64,000 bases of DNA from Rhaphigaster nebulosa (GCA_948150685.1 OX411306.1:141189092-141253091); one strand, 5' to 3'; positions 12,101 through 27,100 are shown, numbered from the stretch's first letter. The notes: generated by a model not told the origin, from the sequence alone. A program made the numbers and translations.

Positions 12101-15100
12101 GCAAGTTTGTGATCAATACTATTTCAATATTCAGAATGGCTATTGAGATATGGGGCAAAAATGTCCAAAAAATTGTATATGGGTTCAATCTATATGACAA
12201 TCTATATGAGTTAGTCCAAGGATTGCTTATGTTGCTGGTTGCTTAACCATTTTTAATTTTTGTTATAGTTTGTATGTTCATTCCTCTATGTTTCTATAGA
12301 TAAAAACCATTGGGTTTATAAATGACAGTTATTTTTCTTCCGTTGCATAGGCCAATTTCAGTAAATGCAGTCATTTGCGGTTTCGTTGATAATTCTAAAA
12401 CTACACGACTTAGAAAGATCAATACATGTTTTAGCTTATAACATTACCTTTAAAATGGTGTTTGTTTGATCTTTCTAAATCATATAATTTTTTAACTATT
12501 GACAAAACCGCAAATACTTCCATTACGTGTATTTCCCCATTTTCGAACAGTCGCCAAGCTTTAACCAAGCAAATAAACAAGTAACGGTTTTATTTACCAT
12601 AAAAATCTTCGAGAATATTGTAACTTGTGTGAATTTCAAATTTTCAATCCAGTCCCATCGGAGATATTAAAGAACAAATTTTGAAAAAAAAATGAAAATT
12701 TCAAAACATTATAAAAAACCAAGGATATATTTATTAGGATTTATATTTATTCTGATTGACCTACTACTAGGGGCCTACCTACTGCACTAATAAGTAAATT
12801 GTTTATATCACTCCTTCTTATAGAAAAAATGGTTTGAAAACGCAATTTTTTTTAATTTGAGTGTTAAATTTCAGGCCAATTTTTATCATATGATGAGTAG
12901 GAACATATTAAATGCACTAAGAATAAGTTTTTTTATCTTAAAGAAGCATTACCTTTAAAATGGTGTTTATTTTGATCTTTATAAATCATATAGTTTTTGA
13001 ACTATCAACGAAACTGCAAATGACTGCATTTACTGAAATTGGCCAACAGAACGGAAGAAAAATAACTTCCAAGGGAAATAAAAAATTCTCCAACAATTTT
13101 TATCTCTAGAAACATGGAGGAATCAACATACAAATTATAACAACAATTAAAAATGGTCAAGTACCCAAATTAATTTATTTTGAACCACTTGGTATGGATT
13201 GAGTCATATATCAGTGGTTTCGTAATAGATGTGATGTATTTTAAGCACACATTTTAAAACTATAGATACCTCACATGCTAAAAAACTTTGTTTGTCGATA
13301 TTAGGAGGGGGTGGATTTCAAAATGATGGCCAAAAAAAATCAAAATTTTAGGACTATTTTCAGTTTTGCCAATGTTAAATAAGAATAAATTTTCAGAAAG
13401 TTTTGTATGTAATATTTTTGAAAATTTGGAATAGCAACTGAGAGAAGGAGCCATGAAAATCTGCAAAGATGTTAAAAAAATTCAAGAAGTTGGATGTCAC
13501 GTCATTTCACATTAGATAAGATTTATTTTAAGCACACATGGAACTAAAGAAACCCCAAATGCTAAAAAAACTTTGTCTACCGACATTAGGAGGGGATGCC
13601 CCAATAGCAGAGAAAATTCATATTGGCTGCCAGTGCGTTAAGAAGACAGGGCTCCCCATGACTTATAAACTATACAGCAGCAAAAACATGATCATTGGAA
13701 GCACTAACTTCTCTATCAAGAAAATTCATCAAGGAGCCTAGGGATCACCAGTAGAAAAAACAGTAAATCAAATAGACCATGTTTTTTTGATATATGAAAA
13801 GGTGATGTGTGGGGGTGTCCACCCGCAGAAGAGGCTGCCATCGCTGAGACAGCCTAAGGAGGAACCGCAGGAAGAAGCTGAAGTCTAGTGGCAGCTCTGA
13901 GCAGTGCAGAGAGGAGGCTCAGAATGGCAAGTCAAAGCCAGTCCTGACTGCACGAATCAGGAAGGAAGGTGCAGCCCCATCAGTAAACGGTGTGCAGCCG
14001 CGCACTGGGTTGCACCATAGAATACCCAAATATTGTTCCTATAATTAAAAGATACCTTTAAATTATGTATGACAATAATAAATTAATAGTTTAAAAATAA
14101 ATAAAGCTGAGTTTCATTGGCGGTAGTGGCATACTCACATCCCATGCGCAACACCCCACTGCTGCTGAAACCCCGTATGCCAGAAATGGATCCAGAAATC
14201 CAGGTAGGAAGAATAAAAAAAAAAAAAAAAAAATAAAAAAAAAAAAATAAATAAAAAAAAAAAGATGTTTCAGACAATGTCGCTCTTGCATTCACAATAT
14301 TGAAAGAAGCATTCTTATCATTGATGGAGGTGGTAGAGAAGATGGGTCTATGCATCAATGAAGAAAAAACTAAATATATGAGAGCAGGTTAAACTACAAC
14401 CAATGGCAGCCAGGAGTTTGTGGAAGCAGGCCCTTAAAAGTTGTAAAAAAATGAATAATTTCACTTATAAGGGAAGAATTTTGCATGTTTATAATATATA
14501 TTGGCATTGAATCTTCTTAGGCTTTGGAGGCATTTGGGGAGGTCATTTTTATCCATCCATCAAAAATGATCTAATATAAGATCCCGATTAGAATAGTGCT
14601 CATATAAGCCTCCGAATCAGAGAGCAACTCAAAGACCAAGGAATAGATGTCTTTGAAAGAATGCTGCTATATAAAAGTTTCAGGGAAATTAATCTAAATG
14701 GTTAAAGGAGAAGACTTACCAACAGGGAAGTCTGCAAAATGTAGCCATGAGGACATATAGCGAGAATGAGTAAGGAGGATCCTAGAAAGCTGCTGGAAGG
14801 AAAGTTGGATCTTGCCAGAGGAAGAGGGAGACCAAGACTAAAATGGGGAGATGTGCAGTGGTGCAAGCTCTTGATGTTCAACGCCTCAAGAGTCATTTTC
14901 AATAACCGAGAGTGTTAAGGCATCACCTTAGCAACTGTGAGTCTGCCACGACGACAAATCAAATCCAGCCTGGGTGGGTTGAAACTTATTTCGTAGTAGA
15001 CCCACGGAAAGAATCTCGACCTTCCCAATCTGGTTAGAATTGGTGAGTTTTTTTGACTGTGAGTCTGCCACGACGACAAATCAAATCCAGCCTGGGTGGG

Positions 15101-18100
15101 TTGAAACTTATTTCGTAGTAGACCCACAGAAAGAATCTCGACCTTCCCACTCTGTTTAGAATTGGTGAGTTTTTTTGACTGTGAGTCTGCCACGACGACA
15201 AATCAAATCCAGCCTGGGTGGGTTGAAACTTATTTCGTAGTAGACCCACAGAAAGAATCTCGACCTTCCCACTCTGGTTAGAATTGGTTGGTAACTTGAA
15301 GGAATAACATGTTAAGGAATAATTAAACACCAATAAAAAAATAAAGGAAAAAAGTGGGCTAATAATGTTTTTATCAACATTATTTGAAAGCTGTGAAGTA
15401 AAACTGTAACAAATAGAGGGTGAGTGGGACATCTGATGGGAAATATGGATATCTTCAGGGATATAGGAGTCATCAGAGTCTATCTTTTCAATATTATGCA
15501 CTTCACCCAACTGGCTAGAAAATTTTCCATTTTGACTAGTATGAAAATCAAGGCACAGACCAAACACCTCAAGAATCAATCTGTCATTTTGACTGGCTAT
15601 ATACCAAGACTTGCCATGAAAAGGTGAATCTTATGTGGCTGCTTGCATTGGCGTGATAAAACGATTTCACAGGAAACTATTCCACTGGTGCAACTGCCCA
15701 AGCCCTTACAGGTATAAATATGAACCTTAGCAGTCAGAATGACTGATATTCAGTGCAGAGGGTTTAAATAAAGTTTTCTAAAAGTTTATTTTTGTTATTA
15801 TAACATCCAGAAATATCATAAATTAATATTAAAGAGTTGTTTGTCACCTTATACTTGGTTCGTAGATATTAATTTTATTTAGTAAACATTGGAACATGCT
15901 TATAAAGTAGCCAACAAACACCAGAAAATGCAATGGCAACCAGATAAGTGCATTCTTTTTACCTAATTTTTTATACCGGAGAACTACACTTTTAGAGACC
16001 ATACTTATGTTTCAAAATTAAAAATAAAATAAAAGTACAGTAGTAAAAACATTAATATAAAAAAAGTAATTAATTTCCAGTAAATTATAAGAACAGAAAT
16101 CCACCACAGCTATTTGTGGAAAGAGGTGGTCCAGAGAGTTTGAAGCTCACAAAATTAAGTGTTACAGGAAGCCTTACATACTGACAGTTATAACAGAAGA
16201 AAAAGCATAACAAGTTTAACACAATTCCATAAAAATAATATTTAACGTGTGCTCTTTCACGTAATAGTTCAACAGCTAACTAAATGTTGTTCATAATTAA
16301 GATGTTACACCCATAACGCTGTTAGGACCACAACTGAGGGAAGTTTCTCACATTCTCAATTAGTCCCTTAACCACATAAAAGGCAATAAGATGCACAGTT
16401 TTTCTATTTCAATTTTTATTGAATTGGAATCATATACGCATATATCAGTAAAATAATTACTTACCCAATGCATCTTCTCGAATTGCGGATGCCTCGATTC
16501 TTACTAATTTTCTTCATTTTTGCCTCACAAGAATCTACAACGGTTTTTTTGGCTGCAAGGACATTCATTTGAGCAACCAGTGATTGATAAATTACTTCCA
16601 TTACTGGAACTTCAAAATTAGGAGAACTAAAAAAAAAAAAAGATTATTACTAAATTTATGAATCTTTCCATAACACAAAAAAAAAATGTAAAACAAAAAA
16701 TAATAATAATAATACATATAAGAATAATAATGAATTTTTTTTTCAAAAAATAAGAAGGAATCAAAATATTAGAAAATAATAAAGCTTTATTATACAATAG
16801 CTACCCAAAGGGAAAAGTATTTTTTTTTAAAACAGCCCTAAATACATGATTTCTGGCATAAAATTATCTTCTTATGGGTTAAGTATGGTCATATATAGAA
16901 GAGTAATTAAGTTCTTTGTCATTATTAGTGTTCTATTAATGTTCATTGTAATCTTGGGACAAATAAAGAGTTTATTAAACAATTTTTAATTAGTAATTGC
17001 CATACTGGGCGTTAACAGGTACTGCATGTTGATTACTTCGAACTAAAAGACGTTTCTTTGCGATTCAGGATTAGAATCTCTCAGAAAATTCCTCTCCTGT
17101 AAAACTCTAGAATTTAGCATATATTGTACGATACCCTTTTGCAACTCTTCAGATCCCTGACAAACCTACTCATCCTGAGACACTCGAGATGTAGAGAAGT
17201 CCTTTGACCATGGCAGGAGTCAATGGCATCAGGTTTCCAGCTCAAAGAAAAATCTACCACCCCAGAGATCTACATTACATCGTTCTCTATAAATTGTAAG
17301 TCATTCTTAATTTTGTAATTTTAGGTCCGATAATCTATTGTTTGAAACTTTAATTTAATTATTTAACAGATAATATGGCAAACTTTCAAATTAAATCTCC
17401 TTATTATGATTACATCCCAATTTTTAACGATAATCCTCATAATTTATTAAAAAATTTCAGTTTGTAGACAAGCCTATCAGATTGTTTATTAAACTGATAA
17501 TTCATTTAGAGAATTAAACAAGCAAAGATTACTTAGTAAAATAATAGCAAAATTAACAGATGAAACAGATTATATAAATACAATATGTGAATTTAATAAA
17601 TTGAAGAATTATTAAATTATCTTGAAAGAATACTTAGAGATAGCCGATCGATAGAACAGCTATCATTTGAACTATTTAATAGCAACATTTATCATAAAGA
17701 AGATCTGAAAGATGTTTTTAATTTTCATGTTGGATGAATTTAATCGGTATGCACATTCCTTTACGTACAATTTAAGAAACTTAATATAATATGAGAACCA
17801 TCTACTCTTCGCTGATTTGATCAGCATGGGAAATATGAGACACCCTGGAGAACATGATCATAAGAGACACTTTGGTCATCGAAAAAAAAATTGATATTCA
17901 TAAAAATCAGAGACATAGATTTAATAACTAGCAACATCCTAACAAAAATAACATTACATCAGATGTAGTACCTACAGAAGTTGAAAGGCATAAGGAAAAT
18001 TTTGAAGTAAAGACAGCCGCAGGAGAAGAGGTCAAAAAGAAACAAAACCCATGTATTGAAAAATGATTTTCTCAAATGCCCCAAAAAAATAAAATTCATT

Positions 18101-21100
18101 TTTTTTTTTTCAAATTTAGTTAATATGATGAAATATTACTTGGAAACGAGAGTATGAAAAAAATTAAATAGAGAATTGACTTTGAAACAATATGTATAAT
18201 GAATTTCCATTTATCATGGAGGACGAAGTAGAAAAATTAGATCTAAAGGAAGAAATAAATAAAATTAAAATACAACAAAATTGTATTATAGTTTATTAAT
18301 TATGAAGATGATAAGATTAAAATTAAACCAGGTATCTAAGACAAAAATTTTGTCATGGAAAATAAAGTAAATGATATAGTTCAAATTTATCTCCGACACC
18401 AAGCAGAGAAAGTGATGCACCCTCTCAAACTTGTATGTCCCAATCTCAATATGCTCTGGTCCAGCCTGCATAAATTTAGTTTTTGTTTTGTTGACAACAA
18501 GTCCAAACTTTTTAGCTGCCTTTTCTAGTTGAAGAAATTCTTCCTTCATTGCAGTCTGAGATCTGGCAACTATATCAAAATCATAGGCGTATCCGAATAT
18601 CTGGACGATTCTGTTGAAAATTGTACCCATCATATGTATTCCAGATTCCATCACTGCTCTTTCTTCAGCAAGATTAAAAATATCAATAAATAGAATCAAA
18701 ACTAATCCAAATTTTTAAACCTAACTTAACCTATAGAAAATCGAAGCTTACCAAAATTGGATTCTATTGAAAGTGAAAACAACTTATAAAATGCACTATT
18801 TAACAAAGTATCTTCTCTCATCAGAGAAAGATTTCCCACCAACAGAATCAAACATCACCACAAATTAGTGCCATATGCAAAAGACATAAATAATCAACAA
18901 GACCAATTAAACAAAAATTACAAACTGTACAGACACCAGAGAAATCTGGTGATTCCGAGCTGACAACAAGTCCAAACTGGCATTGTTTGTTAGATTACTA
19001 ATTTAATAATTAACACCTTAAACACGAGTAATCCATAACTAAAAAGGCAAGCAGGTTTTTTGTCGTACCGATTACTCCATCTGTATACATATTAGTGGAA
19101 AAATAGATATATCATTGGATAGATATTGTCGTACAGATGTGCACAATATAAAAATTGTTCACATCCATTAAGGCAGGTAAATCTCTGTTTCTGACTTTTC
19201 CATTATTATCTCTTGAACAAGTGGACCGATTTTGTTACTTTTCCTTTTGATTTCTAGGGTTTTGACCCGTTGTGTTTGTGTGCCAAATTCAGCACCTGTG
19301 CATTATAGTGCATCACAGCTTTGCGTACATGTGGTCAATGCTCCTAGCTAGGTTAGGAATGTACAGTAAAACTTTGATTTACTGTCACGGATCTTTATTT
19401 ATACTAATATTTATTTTATACAAATTTAAAGAAGAGGAAATTACCAACATCTTTGATTCTTAAGAATTTTTTGTTTTTGTTTGGGCGCTCCGTTTTGAAA
19501 CGAACGTGATTCGAAATTATGAGATAGAATGTCTAAATAAATCATTGAACAACAGTTCTCGGAGGAAAATTTTGGCTAAGTTCTGAAAATTTGTTGATTT
19601 ATGTTTTTTAGGATACTGATTATGAATTTCAACTTTGTTAACTCGAATTTTTCCTAGAAGAATAAAAAAAAAAAAAAATTGTTTGTTTTCTTTTGCTTAT
19701 ACTTTGAAAACCATTTATTATTCGAATAAATTCAAATATTTATTTTGTACTAAATTAAATAAGAGTAAATTACCTACGATTTTGATTCTAAGGATTTTTT
19801 GGTTTGTCTTCTTTTTTTAAGTGAGAATAATTCGAAATTATGGGGCATAACATTAAAATTAATTTTTTGTGCTTTTTTTCTTTTTTATATTTCCGGGAAA
19901 CATTAGAGGTAACAAAGTTCAAATTTTCAGAACTTCTCTAAGCATTCCACTGAGATCCCTTGCTCAAAGGTTACTAATCGAATAATGCATGTTCTTCATG
20001 GACATTTTTTTTTACTTTTTTATTTATACTTCCAGGAAAATTCAAAGTACCAAAGTTAAAATTCGGAATCAGTACCTTATAAAACATAAAAAATCAAATA
20101 TTCAGAACTTCTCCAAAACTTTCCACCAAGCCCCTTGCTTGCTCAAAGATTAATTTAGACATTCCGCCTCATAATTTTGAATCGCACTCATTTCAAAACG
20201 GAGTATTCAAACAAAAAAATCTTTAGAATTGAAAGTGTAGATAATTAACTCTTCTTTAATTTGGTACAAAATAAATATTAGAATTTATTCCATTAATGCA
20301 TGGTTTTCAGGTATGAGCAAAAAACACAAAATTAGTTGTTTTTTTCTTTTTTGTATACTTCCGAAAAAAATTTGACATAACAAAGTTTAAATTCGTAATC
20401 AGTACTCTACAAAACATAAATGAACGAAGTTTCAGAACTTCTCCAAACTTTCCTCCAAGATCCCTTTCTAGTCTTAACTGGGGTCCAGTTGTTTATCGAT
20501 TTTCAATTTAGATTCTTCTGTCTAACCAAATTCAATGTTTGAGGTACTCATTTTACGCAGAAAGAAGTAGTGGTCTGACGAGCATCGAAGAGGTATGCCA
20601 AAGGGAAGAAATGACCATGGGACAGTATTTTAAGTAAAGCGAGATGCAATTGCAAAAGATAATATGCTACCTTGATCGTGGGCACACTGCTTCGCAACAA
20701 GTTCTCAAGAAGATGCACAGGTACAGACTTAATGAATGAAAGTTGAAAGCACTGCGAGGAAGAGTTTTTAACCAGCTCCAGTAAACTGAAATAAATAAAT
20801 CTTTGCCTATTGGCTGGCTGTAAGAGGAAGTTTGTTCCTCGAGACAAAGAGCTTTCTGACAGCAATCCAAGACCAGTTCATATCAACAAGGAATGTGTCA
20901 AAAAAGTGTAGGCTCTATGCCTGCACACAGCTGGAGGATGCAGTCTATGAGCCATCCTTTGGCATAGAATACCTAACGAGGCATGGCGTTATTGCAAAAG
21001 TATATCACCGGGCAATTGCTTTAAAAAGAAAACTATTGTACAACTTAGTTATATACAACCAATCAATGTCTGATCATATATCGGGTAGTCTGGAAAATAA

Positions 21101-24100
21101 TGCAGGATTTTGGTTTAAAAAGAAAAAAGAAAGATTTACAACTGTTTTATTTAATCAAAATAGTCTCCACTACTATCAATATATTTCTGCCCATATGTTG
21201 GGAACTTTCCCATTCCCTCAGAATACAATTTCCCATCTTTAGAATTGATAAACTCCAAAAACACGTTTTCTAATTCCCATTGTCCATTAAATTTTTTGTC
21301 ACATAAGTAGTGGTCCAGGTATCTAAAAAAATGATAATCCATAGGCGAGAGGTCCAGAGAGTAGGGCGGATGTGAGAGAGTTTCATATCCAAGCTCCAAC
21401 AGTTTTTATTTCATCACACGTGAGACATGTGACCGGGCGTTGTCATGCAACAAAATGGGCTCCTTCCAATTGACCAAAGATGGCTTCATTGATTATTTCT
21501 CCAGGATTTAAAAAGCTGTAGTGTATCAAACCAAATGAAGCCCACCAAACAGTAACCATCACCTTTTTTTTATGAGTTGGGGACTTAGGAAAATGTTGCG
21601 CTGCTTCTCCTTTGTCGAGCCACTGTTCTGAACGTCTACAGTTATCGCAAAGTATCCACTTTTCATCACAAATAACAATTCTGGACAGAAAAGTGTCGTT
21701 TTTGTTTCAGCAAAAAAGTGTAGCACAAACTTCATAACGCTGTTTTTTTTGGCAGTCGTTTAATATGTGTGGAATCCAACTTTCAAGCTTTTTTACCTTT
21801 CCAATCGCCTTGAGATGGTCATCGACGGTCGATTTGCTAAGGTTGTTTCTCTGCAAGTTCTCGAACAGTTGTTCTGGGGTTTTCTTCCACCAAAGCCTGC
21901 AGAACATCATCATCAAGAGAGGAAGTCCTTCCACAGCCTTCTTTTTCTTCAAGGCTAAAGTTTTCCTCCCGAAATTTTTTGAACCACCGTTAAACAGTGC
22001 ACTCATTAATGCTACCCTCGCCCCAGAGTTGATTGATGTTTCTGCCCATCTGGGCCCCGTTCTGGGCGAGTTTAAACTTGTAAAACAAAATTATACGAAA
22101 ATCACGCATTTACATCTTAGTAAAGATTGAATTATTTCAAAGCAGTGAAATGCTAAGAGGTAAACAAACATTATCATTTGGAAGAGGATTAATAAGTATT
22201 GACATTCACACAAATGAATAATCCAGTAAATGTAAACAGTTTGTTATATAGAGGGGTATTTTAAAGAAAACTCAAAATCCTGCATCATTTTCCAGACAAA
22301 CCGATACATTTAATACTACTTTGATGTATTTCTGTTTGTTGTAGTGGATAACTCTACATTCAATGAAAATAAAAGCAATGTAAAGTAAATAAAAGTAGTG
22401 AAGTGAAATGTGAGTTGAGAAGACTGTGAGAGGGAAAAAAGAAGGGAGGAAGCACAGGAAGTAGCATTCACTCCAGGCGTAGGCACCAGTGAGACAACAG
22501 CCATTCTGGATAGGCTATAATTTCTTAACCCTTTAATGACGGTGTACTGCTGTAGAAGTCGAGTGCTAGGTGGGCTCCTAGGAGGGTGTACTGCTGTAGA
22601 AGTCAAGCGCTAGGTTGGCTCCTAGGATGGTGTGCTGCTGTAGAAGTCCCCATCCCTTTTTGCGTGTTTTTCAGATAACGACAGTGAACTGCTACTGAAG
22701 TTGGACCTTAAAATAGTCTTGCATCATCCTAGAGAGCTTGTGTTATCTACTCCTGCTAATAGATATCGCAAAAATTCAGTTAATTCAGATCCCTCTAACT
22801 CGACCCTCATCTTCTGTCTCTTTTTTTTGTTAAATATTTCCAAGTACCTGAGATCAGTCCCAAATCTTTTTTTCTGCGTTCCTGTTGTCGTAGTTGACAC
22901 CTTACTATACGCTATGTTAGATATTTTTTTAATTTATTCTTAAAAATGTTTATGATTTAAATCTTTACAGGGTTTATTAAACTAGACATTGAATAAAAGA
23001 TAATTTCTTTTAATTATTTTAATAGCAATGCAATTGTACAAGTTAAAAAATAAATAAAGATAAAATTATATAGATATATTTCAAATGCTGCAATATATTA
23101 CTATATTGTAGTTATAATGGCAAATAAAACCATAGATGTAACTAACAATGTAATTAATTAATGCCTAACTCTGATGAAAATCAGCAAGGTATTAATTATA
23201 TTGATTTATTTTCCAATAGGGTTTTCTTTGTTATATAATCTATTCTATGTCAAGAAATCAGATTCACGTTCTCTATTCTAAAATAAAATTTTATAAGCAA
23301 AATAAAGAAATTTATTTCCTGCCACAGAATAAATTATATATATTTATCTTTTCCAATGTATAAATAATAATAAAGAAAAACAATTGATTAAACAAAAAAA
23401 TTACCCAATATTGTCCCACATAGAGTTCAATTTGGCTTTTGCTTGCTTGATTTGGGATTCCACATAATAAACATATCTGTCAATATTATTTAGGTAATTC
23501 TTAGTGATAGGGTCCAAGTCTTGCGATTCCATCAATTCAATATATCTGTTAAAATGGATTTTTATCTTTTACAAAAGTAATGAAAAGAAAATTAATATAA
23601 AACATTACCTTAATATATGATATATATGCATATAATCTTAAACAAAAATAATAATAAAATTACAATCCAATTCAGATTTCATTAAATGGATATCATACAA
23701 TCCAGAAGAGGTGATTGATTTTGAATACCTCAAATCACCATATATCAAATCACTTTAAGTATTTCTTCATGTAATCAGGATTCCTTTAACATTTCATGCA
23801 CCATGTCTAAGAGACCAAAGACGATACCAATTCTTTATTCCTTTAAATAAATATCAAAAACTTCCTTTTAATAGAAATGGATATACAGAAATATATTGCC
23901 CATGGTTCTTATATTATCTTATCTTATATCATATATTGGTGGTTCTTCAGTACCTTATATCATGTAAATCACTTCTCCTATAAGAGGAAGCTTCCTAGGG
24001 GAAGTGATTCCAGGGTGTATACTGCATCCATCTTTGTTTGTTGAATGGAGAGGGAGGGATGTTGTGTATACATATTGTAATATTTTTACTTTTATTTTGA

Positions 24101-27100
24101 TAATAATATGGCTTTATTATAAAAATGATTTAATACTGACAAGGTCGTCAATGTAATATTTTTACTTTTATTTTGATAATTATTTTTCATTAAGAGTTGT
24201 GATCAATGAAAACATTGAAAAAATTACTGAAAAGAATAAATTTTCAAAAAGACCAGAGAGGAAACTATACGCACTTGCCCTCATTAAAACAGTGTCTGCC
24301 AATGAGTGTAAATTGGATGAAAACTCGTAGTTGTTTGGAGCTGGAACCTAATACAATGACAGATCTGGAACGGTAGGAGCTAATACGTTATTTTACCATT
24401 CCCTAACATCTCTAGTTCACTCAGCAACAGGTAGAGCAAACCGTGTAAGGTAATAGTAAAATATTAATAGAAAGACAGAGTAAGTGGAAAGAGGCCTTTT
24501 CTAACTTTCTTGGAATTAGATATGATAAGGGAAGCAACTACAACATTAAACCTTCTCAACATTTTATATACTTGTTGCCAAGTACTAATGGAAAAACAGA
24601 ATTATTAGACTAAAAACTAAAAATTTCCCGATGACTGGCTGTTTTTCAAGCATTCCCTATGCGAAAAATTCAAGTAGGAATTTCCGATCTTCAAGGAATT
24701 CAAGGCTTCTGGACACCCTTCGATATACAAGACAGAATGTTTCTCGATGTTTACTTATTGCATTTTACAAAATTGCAACCAGAATAAAAAATCAGGTGCA
24801 ATAATAATAATAATAAAAATAACAATAATTATAATAAGTAAAGAAACCCAGGCGTGAATGATCCCAAAGAGGGCTGCTTCCTGGTCAGGGTCTGTTTCCA
24901 TGTTAGGGACGCCTGCAGACACACCTGGCAGAAGGTATAAAATGCAATCCCCCTTAATAATACAGTTGCCTCAGACGAGCCTGATACTGAGGTTGCATCA
25001 GGCGGGGATATTCGACAGCCTCTTTCAGGTACTGGCAAAGCGAGTGGCGTCACCCAGTCGCAACGGACCACAAGACTGCATACAATGGCCCATAGTCTGA
25101 ACATGTGACAAATGGTTGCGAGACTTTGACTGGGACAGACTACTTATGTGGCTAATAATGTGGCCAAAATATACCACCAAAGTATATGCAGAACATTAGG
25201 GCTTCTGGGCAAAGATGAGGTTCAGGTGCCCTATTAACGATATACCCCAGAAAAATTTTTAGAAAATGATAGTGTTAAAGTTAATTGGGATGAGAAAATA
25301 ATCACGGATCATAGAGTAATGCTTAACCGTCCAGACATTTTGATTAGAGACAAAATAAAAAAAGTTGCCAGAATCGTAGATGTAGCCGTCCCAAGTGATT
25401 CTAACCAATTGACCACTAGGGCCGAAAAAATTAGGAAGTATCAAGAAATTGCCATAGAGTTGAAATCTCTTTATCATCTAGTAAAAGTGGTGGTGACTCC
25501 ACTAGTCATTTCCTCGAATGGACTAATACTCAAAAGCACAAGAGATGGTACGGAAGACCTTGGCCTGGATCTAGAAAAATTAAAATTAGCCCAGAAGGCA
25601 GTTCTGCTGGATATCCGCAGGATTGTCAGAAATTTTTTAAATAAGTGAAATCATCTGCATTCCCTTGATTGTTTTTCCGGGATTTAGAAGCAACTCCAGG
25701 AATCTGAGAGAAGAAATAAATATATAATAATAATAAATAAATGCATAAAAATTTTTTGAGGAATTTATCAAGAGGATTCTCTTTGTCCTTTATGGTTTTG
25801 CTTAGCTCAAGCACCTCTAAGCCAAATCCTCAGAAGCAGCAAGATTGGATATCAATTAAAGATCGGAGACAACAGATCCATTATCAGCCATAGTCTTTAA
25901 ATGGATGACTTGAAGGTATTATGCAAGAAACAGAGAGCAGTTGCAAAACATGAGGGAACTTATATCATCATTCAGTAACTCAATCTATACGTCTTTCGGT
26001 CTCAAAAAGTGTGCTGTGGTGAATGCTCTTAAAGGAAAAGTAAATGACAGCAGTTCTTTGCAACTTATATCAGGAGCTACTATAAGACATCAGTCTCTAG
26101 GAGAATTCTACAAATACTTGGATATAAAACAAGTTATTAAGATAGCCAGGAAAAAGGTGCTTAGAGAGATAACTTGTAAGTTTAAGAAAAGGCTGCAGCA
26201 GATTCAGAGTAGTCATCTTACAGGTAAAAATAAAATCCATGCCATTAATATATGGGTGATTCCGTTGGTAGCTTATAGTTTTGGTAAAATAAGCTGGTCA
26301 ACTACCAAACTTCAAGAAATGGATCATCTGGTGCGCAAAATGAAGACCAGCACTAGAGTTAATCACCCAAAGGCGTCTATGGCTAGACTTTATTTGCCCA
26401 GGAAGCAAGGTGGTCGTGGTCTTATCTCTATCGAAGATTATCTGTCCAAAATGACTCCAACTTACTCACTACAAGGGCTGAAAAAAATAAGAAAGTACCA
26501 GGAGCTTGCCTTAGAACTAAAAACACTTTATCACTTAGATAAAGTAATAATAACTCCAATAATTATATACACAAATGGTCTCATATTAAAAAGTACTAGA
26601 GAGGGTACAGAAGAACTTGGCCTTGACCTTCAGAGCTTGAAAGTAGCTCAAAAAGCAGTCCTGTTTGTTACTTGCAGGACTGTAAGAAAATTTTTAAACA
26701 AATAAATTGCATTATATCATCTACCTTCCCTTAAAGTGCTTTCCGGGAAGAAGATTTTAATCCAGGACACTGAGAAGAATAAACAAATACAAATAAATAA
26801 ATGGATAAAAATATGACTGCATTAAATCTTGCAGCTGAACCAAAAAAAGTGATAACCAGTGAGGAACTGATGAGCGACTGGAGCGGTAAGCAGCTACACG
26901 GTAGGTTTTGCAATGCCCTGATTTCAACTGGAATTAATCCTTCTGCCTCGGTTGAATGGCTTAAAAAAGGAAAATTGTTCCCAAAAATAGAGGGTTTTCT
27001 GTTTGCTATACAAGACCAAATAGAGGCAACTAGCTCATACTGCAAGCACATATTTAAACAAAACATAGATGATAAATGCCGACTTTGTAAAGTGGCAACA

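Noticed and set aside
14083..14358. Minus-strand frames with long Phe runs
   Set aside because: They run through the poly-A tract at 14212-14265 and are simple-sequence artefacts.
14934..15297. Direct repeats considered as a CRISPR-like array
   Set aside because: Units are contiguous with no unique spacers, and the host is a eukaryote.
14915..15579. Minus-strand open frames with repeated SGKVEILSVGLLRNKFQP blocks
   Set aside because: The 122-bp unit is not a multiple of three and is open in more than one frame, so repeated peptides appear by chance; no function or start.
20548..20870. Minus-strand open frames near the Dong-like fragment
   Set aside because: Shadows of the plus-strand non-LTR relic.
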